Below are positions 7,130 to 16,694 of a stretch of DNA of 64,000 nucleotides, piece by piece (within the stretch, counting starts at the first letter, position 1; the number at the start of each line of letters is the position of its first letter). Position numbers and translations under genes: made by a program. This DNA is from Bryobacterales bacterium F-183 (GTDB taxonomy: Bacteria > Acidobacteriota > Terriglobia > Bryobacterales > Bryobacteraceae). The notes under the pieces are model-generated. The model ran no database searches and was not told the DNA's origin. It worked only from the letters and a program-made list of their open reading frames with translations. The stretch lies in assembly GCA_016865505.2 (NCBI GenBank), contig AP025252.1, positions 3,658,001 through 3,722,000 of the forward strand. The letters run 5' to 3'.

Positions 7130-7900
7130 CTAGGATTTTGTCTGTTTTTGAGACAGGAAGCGCGCGACGCCTGCGCGGCACTCTTCGCTGGAGCGCGCGA
7201 TGGCGTTTGTGTCGACTCCTGCCGCGATGGCGGCGTCAAAGCTGAGGCCGTCCGTGCGGTACAAGAGACTTTTGCAGAGCGCTGCCGCTTCCCGGGGCTT
7301 GCCGGCGAGCCCGATCGCGTACGCTTCGGACGCGGCTACAAATTCCGCGTCTGTATACATACGCGTGATTAGTCCGAAATTCTGAGCATCGCTTGCAGAC
7401 AAAATTGTGCCGTTGACGACGAGGTCGAAGGCGCGCTTTTCGGAGACCTGACGGCGGAGAAGCGCCATGACGATGGCGGGTACGAAACCGATTTGGATTT
7501 CCGGATAGCCGAACTGCGCGGATTCGGCGGCGAGCACCACGTCGCAGGCAGTGGCTAATCCGCAGCCTCCGGCCAGTGCGCGACCTTGTACGGCGGCGAT
7601 GATGGGGCGCGGATGGGCTCGCATGGCGAGGAACAGGTCCGCGAGTTGCTGGGCATCGGCGCGATTTTCGAGGATCGTAGCGGTCTGGATTCTCTGGAGC
7701 GCCGCGAGATCGGCGCCGGAGCAGAAGTCCTTGCCCGCTGCGGTGATGAGCACGGCGCCTGCGTCGTGGCTATTGTCGAGGGCTTGGTGGAGTTCGTGGA
7801 TGGTCTGCGAGTCGAGCGCGTTGCGCTTTTCGGGGCGATTCAAGGTGATGCGAAGGATGCCATTGTCCGATCGTTCGGTCTTAATACGTTCGCCGCTCAT
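7130..7900 (-). CDS. Enoyl-CoA hydratase/isomerase family protein
   Basis: A 256-residue crotonase-fold protein acting on acyl-CoA thioesters. Visible family marks are LRITLNRPEKRNALD at the N-terminus, the first oxyanion-hole loop KDFCSGADLAAL, the second GRALAGGCGLATACD, and GYPEIQIGFVPA holding the candidate catalytic glutamate. I place the start at the ATG at 7900, which gives the family's usual length and is preceded by GAAGGAC. A TTG at 7945 would add 15 residues and reach into the palindrome upstream of the PadR gene. The exact reaction (hydratase, isomerase or other) is not clear. Confidence 0.9.
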   Translation of the reverse strand: MSGERIKTERSDNGILRITLNRPEKRNALDSQTIHELHQALDNSHDAGAVLITAAGKDFCSGADLAALQRIQTATILENRADAQQLADLFLAMRAHPRPIIAAVQGRALAGGCGLATACDVVLAAESAQFGYPEIQIGFVPAIVMALLRRQVSEKRAFDLVVNGTILSASDAQNFGLITRMYTDAEFVAASEAYAIGLAGKPREAAALCKSLLYRTDGLSFDAAIAAGVDTNAIARSSEECRAGVARFLSQKQTKS

Positions 7901-7929
7901 GTCCTTCTGCCAGTATCGGACGTGGATTT

Positions 7930-7985
7930 CCTTTGCGTTGCGCAAAGGAGTGTGGCATTCTCTTCCTATGCGCTACGCAAAGGAG
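7930..7985. promoter_or_regulatory. Palindromic operator between the hydratase and padR-type genes
   Basis: CCTTTGCG at 7930-7937 and CGCAAAGG at 7941-7948 form a perfect 8+8 palindrome around TTG. A further copy of CGCAAAGGAG, also present at 7941-7950, occurs at 7976-7985, where it includes the likely ribosome binding site of the PadR gene. PadR proteins bind such palindromes in their own promoters, so this is the probable autoregulatory site. It could also affect the divergent hydratase gene. Confidence 0.7.
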
Positions 7986-7996
7986 GGCGCGAACCG

Positions 7997-8335
7997 ATGT
8001 CCAACCGACTGGAAGTCCTTCCCGGGACCCTGGAACTGCTCGTTCTCAGTACCGTTGCCACAATGGGGCCGCTACACGGTTACGGCATCGCGAGGCGCAT
8101 CGAACAACTTGGCGGCGAAGGTCTGCTGCTAAATGAGGGAACCGTTTACGCGGCGCTGATCCGCCTGCAGCAGGAGGGCGCGATCTCGGCGGACTGGGGC
8201 GTGTCGGAGAACGGCCGCAAAGCGCGCTTCTACTCGATCACCAAGCAGGGAAACAAGCGTCTGACAACCGCCACGCGCGATTGGGACCGCACCGTGTCGA
8301 TGGTGGCGCGCATTCTGAACGCGGAGGCTAAGTAG
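7997..8335 (+). CDS. PadR-family transcriptional regulator
   Basis: A 112-residue winged-helix repressor. It begins MSNRLEVLPGTLELLVLS and continues with GPLHGYGIARRIEQ and LLNEGTVYAALIRLQQEG, the standard PadR DNA-binding domain, then a wing (KARFYSITKQG) and a short C-terminal dimerisation helix. The ATG at 7997 follows AAGGAGGG with good spacing. It precedes the ADOP permease by 3 bases. The PadR-ADOP pairing is a recurring arrangement in acidobacteria, where the regulator is thought to control the permease. Confidence 0.95.
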   Translation: MSNRLEVLPGTLELLVLSTVATMGPLHGYGIARRIEQLGGEGLLLNEGTVYAALIRLQQEGAISADWGVSENGRKARFYSITKQGNKRLTTATRDWDRTVSMVARILNAEAK

Positions 8336-8338
8336 GCG

Positions 8339-10957
8339 ATGCGCCGGCTCTTACAGCGTCTGTTGGCGAGCCTGTCCAGACGCCGGCACGACGACGCCTT
8401 CCGCGACGAGTTGGACGCGCATATCGAGATGATCGTCGACGAACGGATGGCCCAGGGCGCAACCCGCGAGGCCGCTCTGCGTGAGGCCAGGATTCGTCTG
8501 GGCGGCGTGGCGCAACTGGAGGACGCACATCGCGAGTGGCGCGGACTAGCCTCGATCGAACGTCTCCTGTTCGACGTTCGCTACGCGCTACGTACGTTGC
8601 GCCTGAACCCCGGTTTCGCGGCTGGCGCGATCCTGACGACGGCTGTTGCGGTGGGCGCGGCAACGGCTGTCTTCAGCCTCGCCGACCGTTCGCTGTTCCG
8701 GCCGCTTCCTTACGGAGGCAATGGGGACCGGCTTGCGCACGTGGGGATCCACGCACCGCTGATTTCCGCACAGGAGTGGCTGTTCGCTGGGACTTTTCAA
8801 CAGTGGCTACGAATGTTGCCTCCCGCGGTGGAGGCCTTCTCCGCATGGCGTACCGCGTCCGCGTGCGACTGGAATCCAGGGACGCCGGAGCGTACGCTCT
8901 GTGCCCACGCAGACCACAGATTCCTGCCGGCGTTGCAGGTGACGCCAGTGTTGGGGCGTAACTTCACGGAGGAAGAAGATCGGTTTGGCGCGGCGCCGGT
9001 AGCTCTTGCTTCGTTCGACGTTTGGCAGTCGCGGTTTGGCGGTGATCATCACTTGCTTGGCCGTAGTGTGACGGTGGATGGTGTGGCCGCCAGAATCGTG
9101 GGCGTTCTTCCGCGCGAGTTCCGCACGCCGGGTGAGGGCGGCGTGGAACGTCCGGCCTTTCTGATGCCTCTGCGCTTGCGCGAGGGCGCGGAACGCCAAC
9201 GCGTCATTCAAGCGATTGCACTTCTGCGTCCTGGCGTCTCGATCGCGATGGCGCGTGAACAGTTTGAAGCCCTATACCGCCCAATGATGCGCGACGTCCC
9301 AGCAGACTTTCGAAAAGCGATCGCGGGGTCGCTACGCGTAATCGGCATTCGCGACCAGATGACCGCGTCGTACCGTCATGGACTCATGCTGCTGATCGCC
9401 GCCGTCGCCTGCTTTTTGTTGCTGTCCTGCTCAAACGTCGCAAGCCTGTTGCTGGCACGTGCCGAGGCGCGCCGTCACGAGTACGAGGTTCGCGCGGCGT
9501 TGGGCGCAACGCGCGGCCGCCTCGCCCAGCAGGCATTGACAGAGAGCTTGCTGATCGGCCTTGCCGCCTCGTGCGTCGGAGCGGGTCTCGCCTGGGCGCT
9601 ATTGCGCGGGTTTCGCGCTTGGACCCCCACAGTGGGCATGCGCCTAGAGGACGCCACGGTGGACCTGCGGGTATTGTTGTTCGCCATCGGATTGTCCCTT
9701 GCCGCGGGCGTTCTCTTCGGGCTGGGACCAGCTTTTTTCCGCAAGTCGACGGTCGCGCGTCAACCGATGCGGACGGCGCTGACGGCAATTCAGATCGCCG
9801 TATCGTGCGTGCTGCTGACGGCATCTGGACTGATGGCCAGGAGCCTGTGGAACCTCGAACGCTCGAAGCCCGGATTCAGGGCGGAGTATGTCGTGACTGG
9901 TTCTTTCGTGCTGCCCGCTGCACGCTACGCTGCACCAGAGAGACAGATCGCTTTCTTCCGCGATCTTGAGGACCGCCTGCGTGCGATTCCAGGTGTAACC
10001 GCGGCGGCGATCTCTGATTCCGTTCCGCCCGGCGGCGATCCCCGCAGCGTGCCGTACGTGGCCCTTGTGGGGGGCGGCGACGCAAGCGCCGAAGGGCTCC
10101 GTGGCTTGGTGAAGTGGCGTTACGTGACCCCGGGTTACTTTCGCGCGATGGGCATTCCGATTCTCCATGGACGCGCATTCGAGGACGCGGATCGCGCCGC
10201 TGCGGATCCCGTGGTGATCGTCAGCGAAGGGTTGGCCAGACGGCGCTTTGGTGGCGTACAACGCGCCGGGCCGGAACTCCGTAAGGGCGAGCGTGTGATC
10301 GGCGTGGCCGCAGATGTACGCAATGCCGGACTTGCCTCGCCGCCTGATCCCGAGTACTACATCCTGCGGTCGAACGTCGTGAGTGGAACGGCGCACAATC
10401 AGCGTCCTCCACACGGATGGCGTAGCGCGGTGGCAATTGTGCGTTCGTCGGCCGCGCCGGAGGTTGCTGTGCGGTTGCTACGGGAGGCTGTTCATGCCGC
10501 GGAGCCGTCGATGCCCGTGGTAGCTGAGGCGCTACCAAGTCAACTCGGACCGTACCTGGCGCGCCCGCGATTTCACGCTGCATTGCTATCGGCGTTTGCG
10601 TTGATCGCCTTGTTGCTAGCCACTGCAGGACTGTACGGTTTGACGTCTTACCTTGCGGCGATGCGGCGACGCGAACTCGGCGTGCGCATTGCGGTTGGCG
10701 CGACCCGGATGGACCTAATCGTACTGTTGGCACGATCCGGCGTACGCATCGCAGCCTTCGGACTGCTGGCGGGGTTCGCCGTCTCGCTCTCCGTAACGAG
10801 GCTCCTACAGTCGTTCCTGTTTGAGGTGCAACCGTTGGATACCGGCGTCCTCGCGGTCAGCTTTAGCTTGCTCGCCGTGTCCGCACTCGCCGGATCGGTA
10901 CTGCCGGCGTTACGCAGTTCGAGGACCCCGGTGCTGGAGTCGCTACGTCATCAATAG
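8339..10957 (+). CDS. ADOP-family ABC transporter permease (MacB/FtsX-like, duplicated)
   Basis: An 872-residue acidobacterial duplicated orphan permease. The N-terminus carries the ADOP-specific helical segment (DDAFRDELDAHIEMIVDE, about 17-34, and AALREARIRLGG), then a first transmembrane segment near 95-115, a large periplasmic MacB-like domain, three membrane helices (about 350-470), a shorter second repeat with another periplasmic domain, and three more helices at the end (about 740-860). The segment ARRHEYEVRAALGATRGRL before the second helix set, and its C-terminal echo MRRRELGVRIAVGATRMDL, are the FtsX/MacB coupling motifs. No ATPase gene is adjacent, as is usual for this family. Confidence 0.95.
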   Translation: MRRLLQRLLASLSRRRHDDAFRDELDAHIEMIVDERMAQGATREAALREARIRLGGVAQLEDAHREWRGLASIERLLFDVRYALRTLRLNPGFAAGAILTTAVAVGAATAVFSLADRSLFRPLPYGGNGDRLAHVGIHAPLISAQEWLFAGTFQQWLRMLPPAVEAFSAWRTASACDWNPGTPERTLCAHADHRFLPALQVTPVLGRNFTEEEDRFGAAPVALASFDVWQSRFGGDHHLLGRSVTVDGVAARIVGVLPREFRTPGEGGVERPAFLMPLRLREGAERQRVIQAIALLRPGVSIAMAREQFEALYRPMMRDVPADFRKAIAGSLRVIGIRDQMTASYRHGLMLLIAAVACFLLLSCSNVASLLLARAEARRHEYEVRAALGATRGRLAQQALTESLLIGLAASCVGAGLAWALLRGFRAWTPTVGMRLEDATVDLRVLLFAIGLSLAAGVLFGLGPAFFRKSTVARQPMRTALTAIQIAVSCVLLTASGLMARSLWNLERSKPGFRAEYVVTGSFVLPAARYAAPERQIAFFRDLEDRLRAIPGVTAAAISDSVPPGGDPRSVPYVALVGGGDASAEGLRGLVKWRYVTPGYFRAMGIPILHGRAFEDADRAAADPVVIVSEGLARRRFGGVQRAGPELRKGERVIGVAADVRNAGLASPPDPEYYILRSNVVSGTAHNQRPPHGWRSAVAIVRSSAAPEVAVRLLREAVHAAEPSMPVVAEALPSQLGPYLARPRFHAALLSAFALIALLLATAGLYGLTSYLAAMRRRELGVRIAVGATRMDLIVLLARSGVRIAAFGLLAGFAVSLSVTRLLQSFLFEVQPLDTGVLAVSFSLLAVSALAGSVLPALRSSRTPVLESLRHQ

Positions 10958-10960
10958 GGG

Positions 10961-11290
10961 CTACAGCAGGTCATCCGGGACTTGCACTTCCATGCGGAGC
11001 AACGCGGTTGAGTACGTCTTGCCTTGCGGGTCTGACCGGAGGGACATGGTGCCGCCGCCGTCGAGGCTTTCGTTCAACAGGAAGTTGAGTGCTTCGAGAT
11101 TCGGGATCTCGTAACGCTCGACGGTGCCGTGGCAGAGTTCTTCGAAGTGCGCTTTCACTCGTTCGGCGGTGACTTCGCGGACGAGGATCGGGTAGAACTT
11201 GGACTCGCGTGCGATGAGGCCGATGTTCGACGTGTCGCCTTTGTCGCCCGATCGGGCGTGGGCGATGTGGATGAGTTGTACGAGTGCCAT
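10961..11290 (-). CDS. AtuA C-terminal-like domain protein
   Basis: A 109-residue protein matching the small domain that is often fused to, or encoded just after, the acyclic terpene utilisation protein AtuA. It starts MALVQLIHIAHARSGDKGDT, with the conserved ARSGDKGD motif, followed by SNIGLIAR. The start lies 2 bases after the stop of the larger AtuA-like gene, so the two form a split version of a protein that is single-chain in other bacteria. The biochemical role is not established. Confidence 0.85.
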   Translation of the reverse strand: MALVQLIHIAHARSGDKGDTSNIGLIARESKFYPILVREVTAERVKAHFEELCHGTVERYEIPNLEALNFLLNESLDGGGTMSLRSDPQGKTYSTALLRMEVQVPDDLL

Positions 11291-11292
11291 GG

Positions 11293-12651
11293 CTAGGAGG
11301 CCTCCACGGATACAGTTGCTTCGACGGCTGTCTTGGGAATGAGCGCGGGCCAGTAGGCGACGATCTCTTCGACTTTGGGACGTCCTGCGCCGAGGCCTGA
11401 GGCTGTGGGAGGTCCGTTCAAGGCAAGTGGGGCGATCTCTTTGGTGAAGCGTTCCACTGCGTGTTTGTTCTGCGAGCGTACGCCGACGCGCAGGACCACT
11501 TCCGGGATGTCGCCGAGGGGCTTGCCGGCAAGCTTGAGTCCGTGGGCTGCGCCTGCGCCGAGGTATTCGGTGTGGATCTTGTCGAACTGCAGTCCGAGGC
11601 GGTCCAGACGCTGGCGGAGGATACGGTCTGCGGCTTGGGCTTTCTCAAATGCGTTGGGCCAAGCGTACAGCATGGAGCCGATGGCCTTGTAGCCGTTGGA
11701 GTAACTGATAGAGACCTTGTAGAACGGGGTCGCGGGGCGGCCTTGGATGCCGCTGAAGCGTACGCGGTTGTCGCCTGCGTCTGCGAGGTGGATGGTGGTG
11801 AAGTCCGCGATGCAGTCCGGTGTGATGTACTCGCGCGGGTTGCCCATCTCGTACACGAGTTGTTCTTTGACGCCAGCGACGGTGACGCGGCCTCCGGTGC
11901 CTTCATGCTTGGTGAAAACGAACGAGCCGTCGGTTTCGACTTCCACGATCGGGTAGCCGACGTCGGCGAGGTCGGGTACGTCGGGCCAGTGGATGAAGCT
12001 GTTGCCTCCGGTGGACTGGGCGCCGCATTCAATGGAGTGTCCGGCGATGATGCCCGCGGCGAGGCGATCCCAATCGTCCATCTTCCAATCAAACTCGTGC
12101 ACCATGGGCGCGAGCGCGATGCCAGTGTCCGTACAGCGGCCTGTGATGGTGATGTGCGAGCCCATGCCGAGTGCTCGCGCGACGGGTTCCGCACCGAGGT
12201 ACACGTTGGCGCTCATGACACGGGAACGTACGGTGGCGAGTTCTTCGCCGGTTTCCATGTGACGGAGTTCGATGCCGCGTTCGATCAGGCTGTCGAGCGA
12301 GTCCATGAGGTTGTCGCCTGCGACCACGCCGACCTTGACGCCGTGCTTGCCTGCTTTGCGAAGTACATTGAGGACGGCCTGGCGGCAACCTTCGGGATTG
12401 ACGCCGCCTGCGTTGGCGATGACTTTGACGTTGTTGCCGACGATGACGTCGAGGCCACGCGCGATCATCTGGACAAAATCGTGCGCGTAGCCCATGGCGG
12501 GGTCGCGCAGCTTTTGCTTCTGCAGGATCGACATGGTGATCTCTGCCAGATAGTCGAGCGTGAGATAGTCGAGTGGCCCACGGCGTAACTGTTCGATGGG
12601 GGCTTCTAAGGAATCTCCCCAAAATCCTTGGCCATTCGCGATTCGGATCAT
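11293..12651 (-). CDS. AtuA-like protein (DUF1446, acyclic terpene utilisation)
   Basis: A 452-residue protein of the DUF1446/AtuA family. It begins [18 protein letters not shown] and contains [34 protein letters not shown] and [11 protein letters not shown], all strongly conserved family motifs. AtuA is named for a role in citronellol/geraniol catabolism in Pseudomonas, but family members are widespread and their reaction is unknown. I chose the ATG at 12651; the open frame extends upstream without family sequence. It is translated just ahead of its small partner domain. Confidence 0.88.
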   Translation of the reverse strand: MIRIANGQGFWGDSLEAPIEQLRRGPLDYLTLDYLAEITMSILQKQKLRDPAMGYAHDFVQMIARGLDVIVGNNVKVIANAGGVNPEGCRQAVLNVLRKAGKHGVKVGVVAGDNLMDSLDSLIERGIELRHMETGEELATVRSRVMSANVYLGAEPVARALGMGSHITITGRCTDTGIALAPMVHEFDWKMDDWDRLAAGIIAGHSIECGAQSTGGNSFIHWPDVPDLADVGYPIVEVETDGSFVFTKHEGTGGRVTVAGVKEQLVYEMGNPREYITPDCIADFTTIHLADAGDNRVRFSGIQGRPATPFYKVSISYSNGYKAIGSMLYAWPNAFEKAQAADRILRQRLDRLGLQFDKIHTEYLGAGAAHGLKLAGKPLGDIPEVVLRVGVRSQNKHAVERFTKEIAPLALNGPPTASGLGAGRPKVEEIVAYWPALIPKTAVEATVSVEAS

Positions 12652-12729
12652 CGAATAAGTTTTTCCTGACCGTAGTGTACGTTTTTTCGATGAAGTGCGC
12701 TCTCCCAATGTAGAAGGAGAACTCATCAC

Positions 12730-13080
12730 ATGGAAACAACCCAGGGAAGAGTGACTTCCATCGCGATCAACGAACACAGAATGTCGTTCGCGTTGGACCG
12801 GAAGAATAACGAGCGCTACGTCCTATACGACGAGGCGCCGAACACGCAGGCGATTCCGCAGTTTGAAGTCGCGACGCGGAGTTGGATGCTGGCGCTACTG
12901 CAAACCGCATTCACATCGAAGAAAGAGCTTGTTGTGAAGTTCGATCCCGATGCGAACCGGCTGGTGTCGCGATTGGAATTGTGGGACCCGCTGGTGATCA
13001 ACGAGGACTTGCTTGGAAAGGGTCCTGCGGTGCCGGTTGGCGGTGGTGTCGGCGGGCAACCGATCCAGAAGGGCAAATAA
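12730..13080 (+). CDS. Small hypothetical protein
   Basis: A 116-residue protein, [18 protein letters not shown] at the start, with a beta-rich body ([38 protein letters not shown]) and a flexible Gly/Pro-rich tail. There is no signal peptide or membrane segment. I do not recognise it. The start is preceded by AGAAGGAGAACTCATCAC, a good ribosome binding site. It lies 6 bases before the FAD-dependent oxidase gene and is probably cotranscribed with it. Confidence 0.75.
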   Translation: METTQGRVTSIAINEHRMSFALDRKNNERYVLYDEAPNTQAIPQFEVATRSWMLALLQTAFTSKKELVVKFDPDANRLVSRLELWDPLVINEDLLGKGPAVPVGGGVGGQPIQKGK

Positions 13081-13086
13081 AACGCC

Positions 13087-15009
13087 ATGTCATGCGCAGC
13101 ACGCGACCCACTGGACAGTTTGGTCCAGGTGGTGAAGGATTACACGCTCACACATCCTTACTCGCCGCGCGGTGTGTTTCAACCTAGAACCCTGCGTGAG
13201 TTGGTGAAGTGTGTGCAGCAAGCGGAAGCGGAGAAGCGCGGCGTCAAGGCACAAGGGTCCGGCTATTCGTTGTCGAACGCAGCGGTGGCCGACGATTATC
13301 TGATTTGTACGGACAAGCTGAATAAGTGGTTGAGCAGGCCGTTTCCTGCTTCGCCCAAAAGTGTCGATTCCGACCGGTTCCGTGATGGTTGCAACCAGGA
13401 TTGGTTGCAGTTTCTGACAAGGCCCGGCGCCAAGCCTCTGCCTGATGATTCGTTCCTGATCCATGTGGAAGCGGGGATCAAGATCAAGCATCTGCTGGCA
13501 GATCTGGATGCGGCGGGATTGGCGTTGCCGACCATGGGTGCAGGCGGCGGACAGAGCCTTGCTGGGGCGATGTCCACGGGTACCCATGGCAGTGACTTTC
13601 TGTTGCCGCCGTTGTTCGACAACATACGCGCGGTGCACTTGGTGGGTCCTGGCGGACAGGAGTGGTGGATCGAGCCGGGTGTGGGTCCGATCGGGGGAGC
13701 AGGGCTGAATTCGCTGCCGTACTGGTGCCCGGATACGAAGGTGGTGCGTAGCGATGAGTGGCTGCATGCGCCGGTGGTGTGTGCGGGCCGCTGCGGGGTG
13801 ATTTACTCCGTGGTTCTACAAGTGACGAGGCAGTTCCGGTTGCGCGATCGTTCGGAGAAGAACCTGGACTGGAAGGAAGTCCGCAAGAAACTGAAGGCAT
13901 CCGAGGTGAAGGTGATGCGCGACGGTACGGTGGAGGCCGGCGGCTTATTTCGCCAGAACTCGCCGGAAGGTGACGGCCAACCGCAGCGGTTCTTTCAGGT
14001 GACGGTGGATTTGGCGGAGGGTGAGAAGTGCTGGATCACACGGCGATGGCTGACGAACAAGTCGGGGTCTGAGAATACGTCGAAGGCTACGCCAGGATCG
14101 TTTGACGCAATTCTGTGCCAGAGTCCAAAGCCGTTTGCCGCTGCGATTGCCGCACTGCAGTTGGCTCCGGAGTTGGTAGCGGCGAAGGTGGGGCTGTCGT
14201 TGACACCGTTTGTGGGTCCGGTTTGGGTGACGGCCATTGACGCACTCTTTGTGGAATTGGCAGTGTACGCTCTGGACAGTCCCACGACGGGGGATTTTCT
14301 GGCGCGGGTGATTGAGCGGTGTTCTCGATTGACCGATGCGCAGGTTGGCGCTGCGGGGTTGTTGAGGGATCTGGTGATGGGCTTGTCGTCCACGATCATC
14401 GATCAGGAGCATGATGCAGATCGCTGGGGCAAGAGCCACGAGATTGTGGACGGACATCCGGATAAACGGAGGGGCTGCATCAGCGTCCACTCTGCGGAGT
14501 TCTTCTTTGACGCTTCGGCGGATGACTATCTGCAGTTTCTCGATAAAGTGCTGGAGTCTTCGAAGGAGAATCACGTACCGGGGTATGCGTCGCTGCGGTA
14601 CATGGGGCGGTCGCGGCATCTGATGGCGATGCAGCGGCATCCGTTGACGGTGTCGATTGAGATCGCGTTTCCGCGGCGCGCGAACTCCGATGAGGACTTC
14701 TTCCAACCGTTTGTCGATCGCATTCATCTGCTGGCCAAGCAGTGGGGTGGGATTCCGCACTGGGGCCAGCGGCATGTGCTGAGTTCGGGGTACGTCGAGT
14801 CGCTGTACCAGATGGATATGGTGGCCTGGCGGTACGTACTGGCGGAGTTGGAGCAGGGGTACGCGAGACAGGCGGAGCCCCGGAAGACGTTCAGTACCGT
14901 GTTCAGCCGTAAGGTTGGCTTGGAGCCGTTGGAAGGGAATCCTGTCGCGACCGGACGGCGCCAACGTGATCTCGGCGCTTTTGGGGCGAGCCTCACGCCG
15001 CTGCTCTAA
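13087..15009 (+). CDS. FAD-linked oxidase (VAO family, aldonolactone oxidase-like)
   Basis: A 640-residue flavoprotein of the vanillyl-alcohol oxidase superfamily. The N-terminal FAD-binding PCMH domain shows PRTLRELVKCVQQAEAEKR, KAQGSGYSLS and the diphosphate-binding stretch GAGGGQSLAGAMSTGTHG (about 152-169). The C-terminal half has the substrate-domain pattern of sugar-lactone/alditol oxidases (HWGQRHVL). An unusual insert with a helical, partly hydrophobic character lies at about 340-440. The protein is longer than typical aldonolactone oxidases (about 450). The substrate is unknown; no cytochrome or transporter is adjacent that would define it. Confidence 0.85.
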   Translation: MSCAARDPLDSLVQVVKDYTLTHPYSPRGVFQPRTLRELVKCVQQAEAEKRGVKAQGSGYSLSNAAVADDYLICTDKLNKWLSRPFPASPKSVDSDRFRDGCNQDWLQFLTRPGAKPLPDDSFLIHVEAGIKIKHLLADLDAAGLALPTMGAGGGQSLAGAMSTGTHGSDFLLPPLFDNIRAVHLVGPGGQEWWIEPGVGPIGGAGLNSLPYWCPDTKVVRSDEWLHAPVVCAGRCGVIYSVVLQVTRQFRLRDRSEKNLDWKEVRKKLKASEVKVMRDGTVEAGGLFRQNSPEGDGQPQRFFQVTVDLAEGEKCWITRRWLTNKSGSENTSKATPGSFDAILCQSPKPFAAAIAALQLAPELVAAKVGLSLTPFVGPVWVTAIDALFVELAVYALDSPTTGDFLARVIERCSRLTDAQVGAAGLLRDLVMGLSSTIIDQEHDADRWGKSHEIVDGHPDKRRGCISVHSAEFFFDASADDYLQFLDKVLESSKENHVPGYASLRYMGRSRHLMAMQRHPLTVSIEIAFPRRANSDEDFFQPFVDRIHLLAKQWGGIPHWGQRHVLSSGYVESLYQMDMVAWRYVLAELEQGYARQAEPRKTFSTVFSRKVGLEPLEGNPVATGRRQRDLGAFGASLTPLL

Positions 15010-15023
15010 GAGTGCATGGCAAG

Positions 15024-15060
15024 CGAACGCCCTGTTGTTCGTGATGAAATAGGGCGTTCG
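15024..15060. terminator. Hairpin between oxidase and lactate permease genes
   Basis: CGAACGCCCT at 15024-15033 and AGGGCGTTCG at 15051-15060 are a perfect 10-bp inverted repeat with a 17-base loop. No T-run follows, so it may be a terminator of another kind, an mRNA-stabilising structure or a protein binding site. It ends 9 bases before the permease start, where such a stem would also affect translation. Confidence 0.55.
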
Positions 15061-15069
15061 TAAACCAGC

Positions 15070-16689
15070 ATGTGGCAGCATAACTACACGCCTCTTGGCG
15101 GAAGCATTCCACTGTCGGCGCTTGCCGCCGCGTTTCCTATCTTTGTCCTTCTGGCGATGCTTGCTGTGTTTCGCAAGCCATCGTGGATGGCGGCGCTAAG
15201 CGGTCTTGGAGCCGCGATGGTGGTGGCGCTGGGGTTGTACGGCATGCCCGCCGGGATGATGCTGAGCGCTACGGCGTACGGCGCGGCGTTTGGCTTGTTC
15301 CCCATCGGCTGGATCGTGTTCTGGGCGATTGTGCTGTACCGGATCACGGTGGATACGGGCAAGTTCGAAATCATCAAAGATTCTATTGGCGGACTCACGA
15401 GTGACCCTCGCCTGCAAGCGCTGCTGATTGCGTTCGCTTTTGCGGCGTTCATCGAAGGTGCTGCCGGGTTCGGTACGCCAGTGGCGGTAGCGGCGGCGAT
15501 GCTGACTGGCTTGGGATTTACGCCATTTCAGGCGGCGGCCATCTGCTTGGTTGCGAATACGGCGCCGGTGGCGTTTGGATCGATTGGTACGCCGCTGGTG
15601 ACCTTGCAAGGCATCACCAAGTTGCCGATGGAGGAGTTGTCCGGCAACGTGGGCCGCATCTGCGCACCGCTGTCGCTGTTCACGCCAGCGTACCTGATGC
15701 TGATTATGGGCGGACCTCGCGCATTGGCCGGCGTGTGGCCTGCCGCGGCGCTGTGCGGCATCGCGTTTGCGGGCGCGCAGTTTTATGTGTCGAATTACCT
15801 GGGTCCGTACCTGACCGACATCATCGGCGCGATTGCTTCGATCGCGGTACTGGTGGCATTGCTGAAGGTATGGAAGCCGGCGGATAAATTTGAAGGCTCG
15901 CATACGGTGGCGGCGGTGAAGCATCACCCGGCGAGCGAAGTGTTCTTGGCCTGGTCGCCGTACGGACTGCTGGTGATTATGGTGCTGCTGTGGGGCCATA
16001 GCGACATCAAGGCGATCCTGAACCAGTCCACGATGTCCATCCCGTGGCCGGGGCTGCACAACCTGATTCAGCGAATGCCACCGACGGTGGATACGCCCGC
16101 GCCCTATGACGCGAAGTACACGTTCAATCTGCTGTCGGCATCGGGTACGTCGTGCATGATTGCGGCGATCCTGTCGGCGATGGTGCTGCGAGTGTCGCCG
16201 GGGCGGTTCTTTGGGATTGTCGGCGCGGCTGCGATGCAATTGCGGTTGTCGATGTTGACGATCGCGTCCGTGTTGGGTCTGGCGTTTTTGATGAATTACT
16301 GCGGCGCGACGGCTACGCTTGGTATGGCGTTTGCCGCCACGGGCGCAGCGTTCCCGTTCTTCAGCGCGTTCCTGGGTTGGCTGGGCGTGTTCTTGACGGG
16401 TAGTGATACGTCGGCCAATGCGCTGTTTGGCAACTTGCAGGTGGTGACGGCGAAGAGCCTGGGTTTGAGTCCTGTATTGATGGCGTCGTCGAACTCAGCA
16501 GCAGGCGTGATGGGAAAAATGATCAGCCTTCAATCCATCGCCGTCGCTTGTGCGGCCACTGGAATGAAGGCTGAGGATGAATCGAAGCTGTTCCGCTTTA
16601 CGCTGCGGCACAGTATCTTTCTAGCGTCGGTGCTGGGACTGCTGGTGGTCGCGTATGCCTACCTGATTCCCGGCGCGGTGTACCAGTAA
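15070..16689 (+). CDS. lldP: L-lactate permease (LctP family)
   Basis: A 539-residue inner-membrane proton/lactate (glycolate) symporter with about 12-13 membrane helices. It begins MWQHNYTPLGGSIPLSALAA and carries the family signatures FAAFIEGAAGFGTPVAVAAA and TAPVAFGSIGTPLVTL near residues 130-180, and FLTGSDTSANALFGNLQ with SNSAAGVMGKMISLQSIAV in the C-terminal half. The length is usual for LldP. It stands alone without lactate dehydrogenase or a regulator nearby. A hairpin precedes its start. Confidence 0.95.
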   Translation: MWQHNYTPLGGSIPLSALAAAFPIFVLLAMLAVFRKPSWMAALSGLGAAMVVALGLYGMPAGMMLSATAYGAAFGLFPIGWIVFWAIVLYRITVDTGKFEIIKDSIGGLTSDPRLQALLIAFAFAAFIEGAAGFGTPVAVAAAMLTGLGFTPFQAAAICLVANTAPVAFGSIGTPLVTLQGITKLPMEELSGNVGRICAPLSLFTPAYLMLIMGGPRALAGVWPAAALCGIAFAGAQFYVSNYLGPYLTDIIGAIASIAVLVALLKVWKPADKFEGSHTVAAVKHHPASEVFLAWSPYGLLVIMVLLWGHSDIKAILNQSTMSIPWPGLHNLIQRMPPTVDTPAPYDAKYTFNLLSASGTSCMIAAILSAMVLRVSPGRFFGIVGAAAMQLRLSMLTIASVLGLAFLMNYCGATATLGMAFAATGAAFPFFSAFLGWLGVFLTGSDTSANALFGNLQVVTAKSLGLSPVLMASSNSAAGVMGKMISLQSIAVACAATGMKAEDESKLFRFTLRHSIFLASVLGLLVVAYAYLIPGAVYQ

Positions 16690-16694
16690 CGAGC

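Noticed and set aside
11461-12588. A 375-codon plus-strand open frame opposite the AtuA-like gene
   Set aside because: The minus strand encodes a conserved protein with family motifs; this is a shadow frame.
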